A stretch of 64,000 bases of DNA, taken from the NCBI GenBank assembly GCA_964413275.1, contig CAYPSO010000007.1:1-64000 (forward strand). Direction: 5' to 3'. Positions 42,943 to 52,720 of the stretch are shown here, one piece after another. Made by a program: the position numbers and the translations under genes. The DNA is from JAABRE01 sp964413275. Its GTDB lineage: Bacteria > Cyanobacteriota > Cyanobacteriia > Cyanobacteriales > JAABRE01. The notes under the pieces are model-generated. The model saw only the letters and a program-made list of their open reading frames with translations, was not told where the DNA came from and ran no database searches. Within the stretch, counting starts at the first letter, position 1. Every line of letters begins with the position of its first letter.

Positions 42943-42969
42943 CATTGAACATTAAACATTAAACATTGA
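42943..42969. repeat. heptamer tandem repeat, unit CATTRAA
   Basis: Three to four units (CATTGAA, CATTAAA) in tandem. Reverse-complement relative of the repeat at 27603. Confidence 0.55.
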
Positions 42970-42986
42970 TAAATATTCAATGGTAA

Positions 42987-45074
42987 ATGATAAATGAAAT
43001 GACTGAAGATTCCAGTAAAAAGGTAATTAACTTTGAGGTTATAGTCCAACTATGTCGCCTAAGTAAAGTAGGTAAAATCCTACCCAATGCTCTTTATGTT
43101 CATAGTTTGGCTTTACAGTCTATATATCCCGTTTTACAAAATTATGAAAATCGAGCCAGTCAAATCACAAATGAAACGCAGGGGGCAACTTTAGTAAAAT
43201 TTAATTTCGATCGCCCTAAAATATCTTATTTATTTTATCCTGATTTTGACACTAATCCTCATCCCACCTTAGAGCGCAGCGTTATTGTTGACACAGAAAA
43301 TCTTACTTACTCCTGTCGAGAATATAAAAATACTCAAAACCCTCCGATTCTCCATCGTAAGGAAACCTTTATTACTCCTGATTATCCAAGATATGAAGAT
43401 TTTGCCCATTTAACCCATTGTGAGACAGTTTTAGGACTATTAGATAAATCTCATCTCATTGGTAATCTTCACGAATGGCAAAATATCTTATCGCAACAAA
43501 ATATAGATTTTCAAGATCATTATTTAATTTGCCCTCTAAATCCAGATTATACCCAAAAAAGAACACTTAAAATCGATCGCCATAAAGCTGCTCTCAAACG
43601 CAACGAACTATCACGCCCTGTAAAAACTGCTTTAGAATTTAATATTATTACTTCAGAATCCACATTTTTTGATTATGGTTGTGGCTATGGTAGCGATGTA
43701 AAATACCTTCAGGAGAAGGTAATCGAAGCTGATGGTTGGGATCCATATTATCAACCCGATAACCCCAAACAATCAGCAGATATAGTAAATCTTGGTTATA
43801 TTATTAATGTCATTGAGGATTTATCAGAAAGAAGGGAAGCTCTAATTCAAGCATGGCAACTAACCAATAAAGTCCTAATTGTCGCCGCTCAGGTATTAAT
43901 TGACGATCGCCGTCGTGGTTTAATGGTATATAGCGACGGAATTATTACTAATCGCAATACTTTTCAGAAATATTACGAACAAGAAGAATTAAAAATATAT
44001 ATCGAGCAAGTTTTACAAGTTGAAGCTATCCCCGCAGGTTTAGGAATTTATTTTGTTTTCCGCAACGAAGAAGAAAAAGAGATTTTCCGGGCTAGTCGTT
44101 TCCATTCTAGGATTTATACTCCCCGAATTTTAGATCGCAATTTTGAAGACTATCAAGTTATGTTAACACCCTTAATGGACTTTTTTAGTCGTCGTGGCCG
44201 TCTTCCGGTTAAAGGGGAATTGCCAGAAGAACAAAATATTAAAAGCGAATTTCGCAGTTTTCGACAAGCCTTCAAGTTAATCCTTAAATCGACAAACCCT
44301 GAAGAATGGGAAGCCATAGCCCATAAAAGAAGAGATGAATTGTTAATTTATTTAGCGTTGAGTAAATTTTCTGGCCGCCCCACCATGAGAAAATTGCCTC
44401 ATCAGGTAAAAGAAGATATTAAAGCTTTATTTAATAGTTATAACGAAGCTTGTTTACTCGCAGACATGATGCTATTTAGTTTGCGAGATATAGAAAATAT
44501 TGCCGATTATTGCGCCGAAAGTCCAGTGGGGCAGAGGCGAAAAAATTCTTTTTGGGTACATATTAGTGCCCTTGAAACCCTAGACCCCATGCTAAGATTA
44601 TATGAAGGATGTGCATCTCGTGCGATCGGTCGTCTCGAACAAGCTAACGTAATCAAATTTAGTCTTAAATATCCTAAAATTTCCTATCTTTATTATCCTA
44701 ACTTTGATACTGAAGCCCATCCCTGTTTATATACCAGTATGCAAATTAATTTAACAGAATTGAGAGTAACTTATCAAGATTTTGATAATGAAGATAACCC
44801 ACCAATCCTTCATCAAAAAGATAAATTAGTTTCGCTTAATTATCCACTTTATGATAATTTTTATAAAATAACTGAGCAGGAAAAAAAGCTAGGTTTATTA
44901 GACAATTATAAAGATATTGCTCGTTTACAAAGTTGGTTACAATGTTTAAAAAATAATCATATTACCATTAAAGGGCATAAAATATCTTATCGTAAAGATG
45001 CTGACTCTGAAAAAATAAAAATAATTAAATCTATTTTAAAAGAAAATAAAATACAAAAAAATAATGACGAATGA
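42987..45074 (+). CDS. DNA phosphorothioation-associated putative methyltransferase
   Basis: A 695-residue protein. A central SAM-binding methyltransferase fold has motif I FFDYGCGYGSD at about 227-237. It is flanked by two related modules: residues about 24-165 (VGKILPNALYVHSLA, then ISYLFYPDFDTNPHP, then NPPILHRKETF) and about 520-670 (NSFWVHISALETL, ISYLYYPNFDTEAHP, NPPILHQKDKL). The whole matches the family annotated with DNA phosphorothioation (dnd) clusters. No dnd genes occur in the window, so it is an orphan here. Its target is unproven. Start codon choice between 42987 and 42999 is open. Confidence 0.75.
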   Translation: MINEMTEDSSKKVINFEVIVQLCRLSKVGKILPNALYVHSLALQSIYPVLQNYENRASQITNETQGATLVKFNFDRPKISYLFYPDFDTNPHPTLERSVIVDTENLTYSCREYKNTQNPPILHRKETFITPDYPRYEDFAHLTHCETVLGLLDKSHLIGNLHEWQNILSQQNIDFQDHYLICPLNPDYTQKRTLKIDRHKAALKRNELSRPVKTALEFNIITSESTFFDYGCGYGSDVKYLQEKVIEADGWDPYYQPDNPKQSADIVNLGYIINVIEDLSERREALIQAWQLTNKVLIVAAQVLIDDRRRGLMVYSDGIITNRNTFQKYYEQEELKIYIEQVLQVEAIPAGLGIYFVFRNEEEKEIFRASRFHSRIYTPRILDRNFEDYQVMLTPLMDFFSRRGRLPVKGELPEEQNIKSEFRSFRQAFKLILKSTNPEEWEAIAHKRRDELLIYLALSKFSGRPTMRKLPHQVKEDIKALFNSYNEACLLADMMLFSLRDIENIADYCAESPVGQRRKNSFWVHISALETLDPMLRLYEGCASRAIGRLEQANVIKFSLKYPKISYLYYPNFDTEAHPCLYTSMQINLTELRVTYQDFDNEDNPPILHQKDKLVSLNYPLYDNFYKITEQEKKLGLLDNYKDIARLQSWLQCLKNNHITIKGHKISYRKDADSEKIKIIKSILKENKIQKNNDE

Positions 45075-45085
45075 CAAATAATATT

Positions 45086-45176
45086 ATGTCCGGTTGAATA
45101 CTTATATTTTGGCTAAGGCAGGAGAGAAAAAGAAATCTGCACAAATAACTTTTATCATAAGCAATTATGCGGACAT
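45086..45176. repeat. long-spaced inverted repeat
   Basis: ATGTCCG (45086-45092) and CGGACAT (45170-45176) are exact inverted heptamers about 77 bases apart, upstream of the channel-amt operon. Either a miniature element or operator halves. Confidence 0.35.
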
Positions 45177-45204
45177 GACCTAACAAATAACAAATAATAA
45201 AACT

Positions 45205-45246
45205 GTAGCCTAGAATACCAGCTTGAGTAAATAGAAAATCCATAAT
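45205..45246 (+). promoter_or_regulatory. NtcA-type promoter of the channel-amt operon
   Basis: GTA-N8-TAC (GTAGCCTAGAATAC, 45205-45218) is followed after 22 bases by CATAAT (45241-45246), close to a -10 box. It matches class II NtcA promoters in spacing. The first gene starts at 45279. Confidence 0.65.
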
Positions 45247-45278
45247 CATTGGGAATTGGTCAAATCTCCGAAACAACA

Positions 45279-46334
45279 ATGCAAAATTCGTTTCAAACAA
45301 TTATTATTGGCTCAGTTTTTTTTGCAATTACCATTGTCATAGCGATTTTTGGTTACATTACCTTTGGCTGGACTTTGCTCGAATCCACTTACATGGTAGT
45401 GATTACTATTTTTGGAGTAGGCTATGGAGAAGTTAAACCATTAGAAACCACAACCGAAAAACTATTTACAATTTTTGTAATTATTGCTGGCACATCTTCG
45501 GCAATTTATGGAGTAGGAGGTTTTATTCAGATGGTAACGCAGGGGGAAATTAATCGAGCTTTTGAAGAAGAACGAAAAAGACAAACGATCTCCAGTTTAG
45601 AAAATCATATCATTATTTGTGGATTTAGTTATATCGGACAAATTTTAGCTCAGAAGTTAACCGAATCACAGGAGAGTTTTGTAATCGTAGAACAAGAGCC
45701 AGAACAAGTTGCGATCGCCAAACAAAGAGGATATTTAGCCACAGAAGGAGATCCTACAGATGAGGGAATTTTGCAACAAATGGGCATCGAAAAAGCAAAA
45801 GTTTTAGCAACAGTATTAAATAGCGATGCAACCAATGTTTTTATTACCCTTACCGCACGGGAATTGAATCCTAACTTGATGATTTTAGCGAGGGGAGAAG
45901 TACCGAGTACAGAAAAAAAATTGCGTTTAGCCGGAGCAAATCATGTGGTTTTACCTGCAAGTGTGGGTGGAGTGAGAATGGCGAATTTAATTACTTCTCC
46001 CACTATGGGAGATTTTTTTACCCAACAAAGCCAAAAACATCATCTCAACGAATTATTAAAACAAATTCAGGTACAAATGGATGAATTAGTCATTTCTCCT
46101 CAATCTTCCTTCGTGGGAAAAACAGTCAGAGAGTTAGAAATTCGTGGTAAGGGAGCATTTATTATTGTGGCTTTGCGTCGCGCTTATGGAGAATTAATTA
46201 CTAATCCCAATCCTTCTTTAATGCTCAATGCAGAAGATGTGCTAATTGTCTTAGGACATCAAGAAGATTTACCTCAATTTGCCCGTTTTTATCGGTTACA
46301 TCGTCCTAATTATTCCCAAGGAGCAACAATTTAA
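45279..46334 (+). CDS. TrkA-N domain potassium channel
   Basis: A 351-residue protein starting at ATG 45279 (an upstream TTG frame is spurious). Two membrane segments bracket a pore loop with selectivity filter TIFGVGYGEV. An RCK/TrkA-N domain follows from about 105 (HIIICGFSYIGQILAQKL, a Rossmann fold) and a TrkA-C-like part at the end. It is the 2-TM/RCK type of K+ channel gated by nucleotides or calcium. It is one base from the ammonium transporter gene, so the two are coexpressed. I recall the same order in Synechocystis (sll0536-sll0537), not verified. Confidence 0.9.
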   Translation: MQNSFQTIIIGSVFFAITIVIAIFGYITFGWTLLESTYMVVITIFGVGYGEVKPLETTTEKLFTIFVIIAGTSSAIYGVGGFIQMVTQGEINRAFEEERKRQTISSLENHIIICGFSYIGQILAQKLTESQESFVIVEQEPEQVAIAKQRGYLATEGDPTDEGILQQMGIEKAKVLATVLNSDATNVFITLTARELNPNLMILARGEVPSTEKKLRLAGANHVVLPASVGGVRMANLITSPTMGDFFTQQSQKHHLNELLKQIQVQMDELVISPQSSFVGKTVRELEIRGKGAFIIVALRRAYGELITNPNPSLMLNAEDVLIVLGHQEDLPQFARFYRLHRPNYSQGATI

Positions 46335-46335
46335 G

Positions 46336-47865
46336 ATGATTGACCAACTTTGGATTTTACTTTGCTCTGGCTTGGTATTATTGATGCAAGCAGGATTTAT
46401 GTGTCTCGAATCAGGGTTAACTCGCTCCAAAAATAGTATTAATGTTGCAGTTAAAAATATGGCCGATTTAGCCGTATCAGTTGCTCTATTTTGGTTATTT
46501 GGTTATGGGGTAATGTTTGGTATTTCTCGATGGGGTGGATTTGGCACGACGGATTTTTTCTTCTGTGCAGATAATCAGCCGATGATGGGAGTTTTTTTTC
46601 TTTACCAAGCTATGTTTTGCGGTACAGCTACAACGATTATTTCTGGAGCAGTAGCAGAAAGGCTGAAGTTTGGTGCTTATATGCTCATTGTGATGCTGGT
46701 TTCTGGTTTAATTTATCCTTTATTTGGTCATTGGGCTTGGAATGATGGGGGTTGGCTTAAAAATTTGGGATTTATTGATTTTGCCGGTAGTACGGTAGTG
46801 CATAGTATCGGAGCGTGGGTAAGTTTAGCAGCTTTGTTGGTAGTTGGTTCGAGACAAGGACGATTTTCGGCAACGGGAAGCCATAAAATTCAAGGCTCAA
46901 ATTTACCTTTTGCGGTGTTAGGAGCGTTATTACTCTGGGTTGGTTGGTTAGGGTTTAACGGCGGTAGTACCTTTGCTTTTAATGAAACTGTACCCCACGT
47001 TATGGTTAATACCATCTTATCTGGAGTTGGAGGTATGATTACGGCTATGTTAATCAGTCAAGCTCAATTAAAACGAGTGGAAGTAGAGGAGATGATTAAC
47101 GGTTCTTTAGCCGGATTAGTGGCGATTACTGCTTGTTGTCATTTGGTAAGTAATTCCTTAGCAATAGTCGTGGGAATTACAGCCGCAGGAGTAACTAACC
47201 TAGTGTCTCAATTACTGAAACAAAAACGCATTGATGACGCTGTAGATGCAATTTCAGTTCATGGTGGAGCAGGTATGTGGGGTACTTTATGCGTTGCTTT
47301 ATTTGGTAATTTAGAAGGGGATTTGACACGATATAATCAAATCTTAGTGCAGCTTTTAGGTATTGCCATTGCCTTTAGTTGGGCAATAGTTGTTAGTTGG
47401 CTGATTTTAAAACTTGTTAATTATTGGTATCCTTTGCGAGTCTCCGTTGAAGATGAAATTTTGGGATTAAATATTTCCGAACATGATGCGAAAACCGATA
47501 CCTACGAACTGTTTCAGGTGATGGATAAGCAAGCACGCACCCATGACTTAACTTTGCGTGTACCCGTTGAATCTTTTACGGAAATTGGGCATATAGCCAC
47601 TCGCTATAACCAAGTAATAGATGCCCTCGAACATAACCATCGAGAAAATGCCGAATCTTTAGAAGAACTTTATGCTATCACTGCCACCACTGTAGGGGCA
47701 ATTGAAAATCAACATTTCGATCCTGAAAATTTTACTATATTTTGCGATCGCCCTGATGAAATCGGCATCCTTGCCCGTAGCCTTCAACAAATATTTATGA
47801 TTATTAATCAACAACAAGAAGAATTAGGAAAATTAGATAAACATGGGTCTGAAAGTCCTAAATAA
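46336..47865 (+). CDS. amt: ammonium transporter with HAMP-like C-terminal extension
   Basis: A 509-residue Amt starting at ATG 46336; an in-frame start at 46279 would sit inside the channel gene. Eleven spans and Amt hallmarks are visible: MQAGFMCLESGLTRSKNS at the start, DFAGSTVVHSIGAWVSL, GWLGFNGGSTFAFN and the VHGGAGMWGTL segment. After the transporter core (about residue 375) comes a soluble tail with two HAMP-like repeats: LRVPVESFTEIGHIATRYN and RPDEIGILARSLQQIF. No kinase or cyclase output follows. The tail may sense ammonium occupancy or PII-type partners; that is inference. Confidence 0.9.
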   Translation: MIDQLWILLCSGLVLLMQAGFMCLESGLTRSKNSINVAVKNMADLAVSVALFWLFGYGVMFGISRWGGFGTTDFFFCADNQPMMGVFFLYQAMFCGTATTIISGAVAERLKFGAYMLIVMLVSGLIYPLFGHWAWNDGGWLKNLGFIDFAGSTVVHSIGAWVSLAALLVVGSRQGRFSATGSHKIQGSNLPFAVLGALLLWVGWLGFNGGSTFAFNETVPHVMVNTILSGVGGMITAMLISQAQLKRVEVEEMINGSLAGLVAITACCHLVSNSLAIVVGITAAGVTNLVSQLLKQKRIDDAVDAISVHGGAGMWGTLCVALFGNLEGDLTRYNQILVQLLGIAIAFSWAIVVSWLILKLVNYWYPLRVSVEDEILGLNISEHDAKTDTYELFQVMDKQARTHDLTLRVPVESFTEIGHIATRYNQVIDALEHNHRENAESLEELYAITATTVGAIENQHFDPENFTIFCDRPDEIGILARSLQQIFMIINQQQEELGKLDKHGSESPK

Positions 47866-47934
47866 CAAACTTGCAATGGGGTATATACTATGTTATAGCT
47901 TCAGTAAATTCTTTATTAATAAATTTCTATTCAA

Positions 47935-48846
47935 ATGACTAATTATCGTCGGGGATTATGGCTATATCCTCTATTTCAAATTTCTTTAATGTTTTTTGGT
48001 TTATTTTTAACCATTGCCTTATTATTCTGGTTATTTGGTTTTGGCAGACCACCTGTTGCTGTGGCGATCGCACTTGACTTAAGTAGCAGCACTTACAATA
48101 ATAACCAATTTAATGCTCCGGGTTCAATTATGGCCCAAGAAATTAGTGCAGTAGAAGCATATTTAAACAAAAATAACTCTGGTATTTTACGTCAACCAAA
48201 TCAAATTCAAGTCTTTGGTTTTGCCAGTGGAGTCCAACCATTAACTAATAGTTTTAGTAGCGATAGTCAAGAGATTTCCCAACAATTAAATAAAGCAATT
48301 AAACCTGAATTAGTTAATATTATCGGTGGAGGAACTAATTTAGATTTAGCTATTAGTGAAGGAACACAAGCCTTATCAAGTTTTAGGGAGCAATGTCGTG
48401 AATTATTACTCGTAACAGATGGCGAAGCAGTTGTTTCTCCTAATATTATAAATGGGGCAATCGCCCAAAGAGTTAAAATTAACGCCATAGTTTTGGGAAC
48501 AGAAGCACCTAATATTCAAGTCGCCACCGCAACCACTAAAGGAAAATATATTTCTGCTGATGTAAATAACTTAGAATTATTATTTAGCGAGCAGTTTTTT
48601 AATAATTTTAATAATAATTGGCACTGGATTATTCTTTGGTTAGGTTTGGCTTGGATTGCTTTAATGTATGTTTTAATTATGCCCTTAGATAGATGGATTT
48701 TTCAGGGATTATTGAGAATGCCCTTTAATTTAGCAGGGAGACTCGCAATATGTAATGCTCTATTTTGGACTGCCGCAACACCGGGGATTTTATGGCGAAT
48801 TTATCAGATATTTAATTTTAGTTTACCCTTTGTAAAAGGTTGTTAA
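47935..48846 (+). CDS. membrane-anchored vWA-domain protein
   Basis: A 303-residue protein with a transmembrane segment near the N-terminus (about 15-40) and another near 225-250. Between them lies a von Willebrand A domain with the MIDAS sequence DLSSS (DxSxS) near residue 48 and LVTDGEAV later. It resembles BatA/Vgb-type proteins with a metal-dependent adhesion fold. Function unknown. It lies 69 bases after amt and may or may not share its transcript. Confidence 0.8.
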   Translation: MTNYRRGLWLYPLFQISLMFFGLFLTIALLFWLFGFGRPPVAVAIALDLSSSTYNNNQFNAPGSIMAQEISAVEAYLNKNNSGILRQPNQIQVFGFASGVQPLTNSFSSDSQEISQQLNKAIKPELVNIIGGGTNLDLAISEGTQALSSFREQCRELLLVTDGEAVVSPNIINGAIAQRVKINAIVLGTEAPNIQVATATTKGKYISADVNNLELLFSEQFFNNFNNNWHWIILWLGLAWIALMYVLIMPLDRWIFQGLLRMPFNLAGRLAICNALFWTAATPGILWRIYQIFNFSLPFVKGC

Positions 48847-48913
48847 AAATAATAAAAATTTTTCCCTTAATCAAGAGAAAATTAAATAATATCTCAACTT
48901 TTTTTAATGAAAC

Positions 48914-49660
48914 TTAAACCTTACCAAAACGACGATCTCGTGATTGATAAGCAAGTAAAGCCTTATGAAATTCAGTGCGATCGAAATCCGGCCAAAGAGT
49001 TTGGGTAACATAAATCTCTGAATAGGCCATTTGCCAAAGCAAAAAATTACTCAGGCGCATTTCTCCACTGGTACGAATTAATAAATCAGGATTGGGAAGC
49101 CCTTTACTATAAAGATAGGATTCAAATAATTGATCGTTAATATCGTCTAAAGTAATTAAATCTTCCTTAACTTCACTAGCAATTTTTCGACAAACATTAA
49201 TAATTTCTTGTCTGCCACCATAATTAGTAGCTACACTGAAATTAATTCCTGAATTTGGTGCAGTTTGTTCCATCGAATAATTAATTTCATCTTGAAGAGA
49301 AGAAGGAAGAGTAGTTAAATCTCCAATAAAACGAATGCGCACATTTTCTTCCATCATTTCCTTAAGTTCTTTTCTTAAAACTCTTTCAAATAAAGTCATT
49401 AAAAATTGAACTTCTTCTAAAGGCCTTCCCCAATTTTCAGTGGAAAAAGCATAAACAGTTAAAGCGGGTACACCCCAATCTTGGCAACAGCGTAATAAAT
49501 CTTTAAGAGTATCTACCCCCCGTTGATGACCCATAATTCTAGGAAGACTTCGACTTTTGGCCCAACGTCCATTTCCATCCATGATTACGGCCACATGATG
49601 GGGAAGACGAGTTTTGTCTAGATCGGTAGGTAATTGTTGTAAGATAGTTTTGGCAGTCAT
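48914..49660 (-). CDS. uppS: isoprenyl transferase (undecaprenyl diphosphate synthase type)
   Basis: A 248-residue cis-prenyltransferase. Conserved regions are HVAVIMDGNGRWAKSRSLPR, GHQRGVDTL, YAFSTENWGRP and the C-terminal LLIRTSGEMRLSNFLLWQ. It makes the C55 lipid carrier for peptidoglycan. The start overlaps the cdaA stop by 4 bases. It forms an operon after lysA-cdaA. Confidence 0.95.
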   Translation of the reverse strand: MTAKTILQQLPTDLDKTRLPHHVAVIMDGNGRWAKSRSLPRIMGHQRGVDTLKDLLRCCQDWGVPALTVYAFSTENWGRPLEEVQFLMTLFERVLRKELKEMMEENVRIRFIGDLTTLPSSLQDEINYSMEQTAPNSGINFSVATNYGGRQEIINVCRKIASEVKEDLITLDDINDQLFESYLYSKGLPNPDLLIRTSGEMRLSNFLLWQMAYSEIYVTQTLWPDFDRTEFHKALLAYQSRDRRFGKV

Positions 49661-50607
49661 TTTCTGTTTTTAGAAAAGAATGAGGGCAGATTTAAGATAT
49701 TTTTAAACAGTATTTTCCCTTTAAAGCCAATTGTACGACTAAGACGACCTAATCTGGGAGTAACTGATTCTCTTTCTACAGTACGAGCTAGTTTTTGTTC
49801 TAATAATTCCTTAAGTTTACTGCTAGTTAAAGGGCGATCTAATTTTCCTCTATCAGCCAAAGAAATTGAGCCAGTTTCCTCAGAAACTACAACACAAACA
49901 CAATTATTAATTCTTTCAGTAATACCCATAGCAGCACGGTGACGAGTACCTAATTTACGAGAGGTTGTTTTTTCCGAAAGAGGCAAAATAACCGCAGCAG
50001 AAATAACCGAGGAATCTCGGATAAATACTGCCCCATCGTGTAAAGGTGTTGAAGTCTGAAATATAGTTTGGAGAAGTTCTTTAGAAATATCGGCATTAAT
50101 TGTTACTCCCGGATTAAGAAAATCTTGTTCGTCAATATTACCAGCAATTTCCAATACCATTAAAGCACCTGTACGATTTTGGGAAAGTTCTTTAACTGCA
50201 TCGACAATTTCGTCAATTACTGTTGATGAATTAGAAATTGAGCCTTGCGGCGGAGTTAATAATTCCTTGAAATCTCCCCTGCCCAATAATTCCAAGAAAC
50301 GACGCAGTTGAGATTGAAAAATTATGGCTAGAGCAACAGATGCAGCTAAAACAAACTTTTCTAAAACAAAACTTAGTAAAATTAAACCTAATTTTTTAGT
50401 AATTACTGCACTTAGCATTAAAAAAACAAAACCTCTAATTGTCCATAGGGTAGTACCATGTCCAATAACGAGTAAAATAACATAAACAAGGATTAAAACT
50501 AATCCTAAATCAAGAATATCAATAAACCAAGGAGTAATAAAATTAGTTTGTTGGGTTTGGGAAAAAATGAATAATGAATTGTAAATTTTCCACAAAATAT
50601 AATCCAT
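49657..50607 (-). CDS. cdaA: membrane diadenylate cyclase
   Basis: A 316-residue CdaA. Three N-terminal membrane spans precede the DisA_N cyclase domain at about 110-260: the active-site loops LHDGAVFIRD (DGA) and RHRAAMGITE (RHR) are intact. It makes c-di-AMP, which controls potassium and osmolyte balance. This is of interest near a K+ channel. It is followed by uppS with a 4-base overlap. Confidence 0.95.
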   Translation of the reverse strand: MDYILWKIYNSLFIFSQTQQTNFITPWFIDILDLGLVLILVYVILLVIGHGTTLWTIRGFVFLMLSAVITKKLGLILLSFVLEKFVLAASVALAIIFQSQLRRFLELLGRGDFKELLTPPQGSISNSSTVIDEIVDAVKELSQNRTGALMVLEIAGNIDEQDFLNPGVTINADISKELLQTIFQTSTPLHDGAVFIRDSSVISAAVILPLSEKTTSRKLGTRHRAAMGITERINNCVCVVVSEETGSISLADRGKLDRPLTSSKLKELLEQKLARTVERESVTPRLGRLSRTIGFKGKILFKNILNLPSFFSKNRK

Positions 50608-50711
50608 AATTCATACTTATTCCCAATCACCACTCATCAATTAATAATTAATAATGAATAATTAACAATGAACAATAAAATATTCATTGATAATCGATCC
50701 TCAATCATCAG

Positions 50712-52106
50712 TTATAGTCTAAGTCTTTCAGGTAAGCAATCTTGACGCAACAAATCCTCATAGGTTTCTCGTCGTAAAATTAGATTAGCTTCTCCTCCAC
50801 GCACAATTACAGCAGCCGGACGGCCAATACGATTGTAATTAGAAGCCATGCTATGATTATATGCTCCAGTTCCCATCACTACTAAAATATCTCCAGTTTC
50901 AGTTTTTGGTAAACGAGCATCTCTAATCAAGACATCTCCAGATTCACAATGTTTGCCCGCTACTGTTACTGTTTCTTCTAAAGGGGCTGACATCCGATTA
51001 GCTACCACTGTACGATAAACGGATTGATAGGTAATGGGACGAGGATTGTCAGACATTCCTCCATCTACGGAAATATAAGTACGAATTTCTGGAACAACTT
51101 TATGACTACCAATGGTATAAGCCGTAACACAAGCTGTACCAATGAGGGAGCGACCTGGTTCAGCAATCAACTTAGGTAAGGGTATCTCTGCTGACTCACA
51201 AGCTTGAACAACAGCCTGAGAAACTGCTTTTACCCATTCCTCAATAGCCGGAGGATCGTCAGCTTCAGTATAACAAATACCCAAGCCACCGCCAATATTT
51301 AACTCCTGAATTGGTAAACCATAATCTAATGCTCTCCCAGTCCATTGTACCAGAACTTCTGCCAAATCTTGATGGGGTTGACGTTCAAAAATTTGTGAAC
51401 CAATATGACCATGAAGACCAATACAATTTAAACTATCCTGTTTACTAACATAGGCAAAAACTGCTTCAATTTGATTAGGATCGAAACCAAATTTACTATC
51501 TAAATGTCCGGTTTTAATATAATCATGGGTATGACATTCAATTCCCGGAGTTAAGCGTAGCATGATTCTAATTGGTAAACTTTCAATTTGGTCTGCTAAG
51601 GTCACCAAATTTTCTAAATCTAACCAATTATCAATAATAATGGTGCAACTATTCTCGGCAGCAAATTTTAGTTCAGCAGCAGATTTGTTATTACCATGTA
51701 AATATATCTGACTACCATCTACTCCTGCTTTCAGGGTAGTGTAAAGTTCTCCACCGGAAACAACATCAAAACCTAAATTTTCGCTGGCGACTATGGCACA
51801 AACGCCTAAACAACTCCAAGCTTTGGAGGCATAAATAACTTGAGATTCTCCCGGATAATATGTAGCAAAACTATCACGATATTGACGACAAGTGGTTCTT
51901 AGGGTTTCTTCATCAAGGATATATAGAGGTGAGCCAAATTGTTCTGTTAAGGTGATAACGTCACAACCACCTATTTCTAAATGGTCATGGTCATTAACTT
52001 TGGCTGTCAAGGGCAATAATTGTTGATTGGGAGAAATTGTTTTATCTCCAGTTGGGGGTAAATATTTTAATCCCGAATCAATTGGTTTTACAGGTGTAAA
52101 GGTCAT
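50712..52106 (-). CDS. lysA: diaminopimelate decarboxylase
   Basis: A 464-residue PLP enzyme of fold type III; it makes lysine from meso-diaminopimelate. The PLP lysine is in VIYASKAWSC, and GHIGSQIFE and IGGGLGICY bind the phosphate. The C-terminal CESGDVL motif gives the substrate-side cysteine. It heads the lysA-cdaA-uppS series, and rimI diverges from it. Confidence 0.96.
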   Translation of the reverse strand: MTFTPVKPIDSGLKYLPPTGDKTISPNQQLLPLTAKVNDHDHLEIGGCDVITLTEQFGSPLYILDEETLRTTCRQYRDSFATYYPGESQVIYASKAWSCLGVCAIVASENLGFDVVSGGELYTTLKAGVDGSQIYLHGNNKSAAELKFAAENSCTIIIDNWLDLENLVTLADQIESLPIRIMLRLTPGIECHTHDYIKTGHLDSKFGFDPNQIEAVFAYVSKQDSLNCIGLHGHIGSQIFERQPHQDLAEVLVQWTGRALDYGLPIQELNIGGGLGICYTEADDPPAIEEWVKAVSQAVVQACESAEIPLPKLIAEPGRSLIGTACVTAYTIGSHKVVPEIRTYISVDGGMSDNPRPITYQSVYRTVVANRMSAPLEETVTVAGKHCESGDVLIRDARLPKTETGDILVVMGTGAYNHSMASNYNRIGRPAAVIVRGGEANLILRRETYEDLLRQDCLPERLRL

Positions 52107-52157
52107 AAGATTATCTTATTTGGTGAGTATTAATATTCAAGTTTACAATTTAAGGCT

Positions 52158-52709
52158 GTGACTTTATCAGAAATTTCCCTCAACTATCTCAAATCAGAAC
52201 AAATTGACCAAGTTATTGCATTAGATAATTTATGTTTGGGAGGCTTATGGACTAAAGATGGTTATCAAAGGGAAATAGATAGTCCTAATAGTACCTTATT
52301 AGCACTTTATTCGCCTAATTCCCAAAATATTATGGGTTTTGCTTGTTTATGGTCAATTGTCGAAGAAGCGCATATTACTATTTTGTTAGTTCATCGAGAT
52401 TATCAAGGTCAAGGTTTAGGGCAATTATTACTTTTCAGTTTACTAGAAGATGCAGTAAGTCGGGGTTTGGAGCGAGCTACTTTAGAAGTTAGTGTATCTA
52501 ATCAGGTTGCTTTAGCTTTATATGAAAAGTTTGGCTTTAGAATTGCTGGCCGTCGTAAAAAATATTATGCTCAAACAGGAGAAGATGCTTTAATTTTGTG
52601 GCGTGGCAATTTATCTAAACCAGAATTTAAGCAACATCTTGAGCATTGGAGAGAAAAAATAAGAGATAAGTTAAGGGAACATAATTGGCAATATTCTTTT
52701 ATAAAGTAA
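52158..52709 (+). CDS. rimI: ribosomal-protein-alanine N-acetyltransferase
   Basis: A 183-residue GNAT enzyme starting at GTG 52158 (TLSEISLNYL). The acetyl-CoA loop is HRDYQGQGLGQLLL, followed by ATLEVSVSNQVALALYEKFGF, the RimI signature for N-alpha acetylation. It diverges from lysA with a 51-base spacer. Confidence 0.85.
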   Translation: MTLSEISLNYLKSEQIDQVIALDNLCLGGLWTKDGYQREIDSPNSTLLALYSPNSQNIMGFACLWSIVEEAHITILLVHRDYQGQGLGQLLLFSLLEDAVSRGLERATLEVSVSNQVALALYEKFGFRIAGRRKKYYAQTGEDALILWRGNLSKPEFKQHLEHWREKIRDKLREHNWQYSFIK

Positions 52710-52720
52710 TAGTTATTCGT

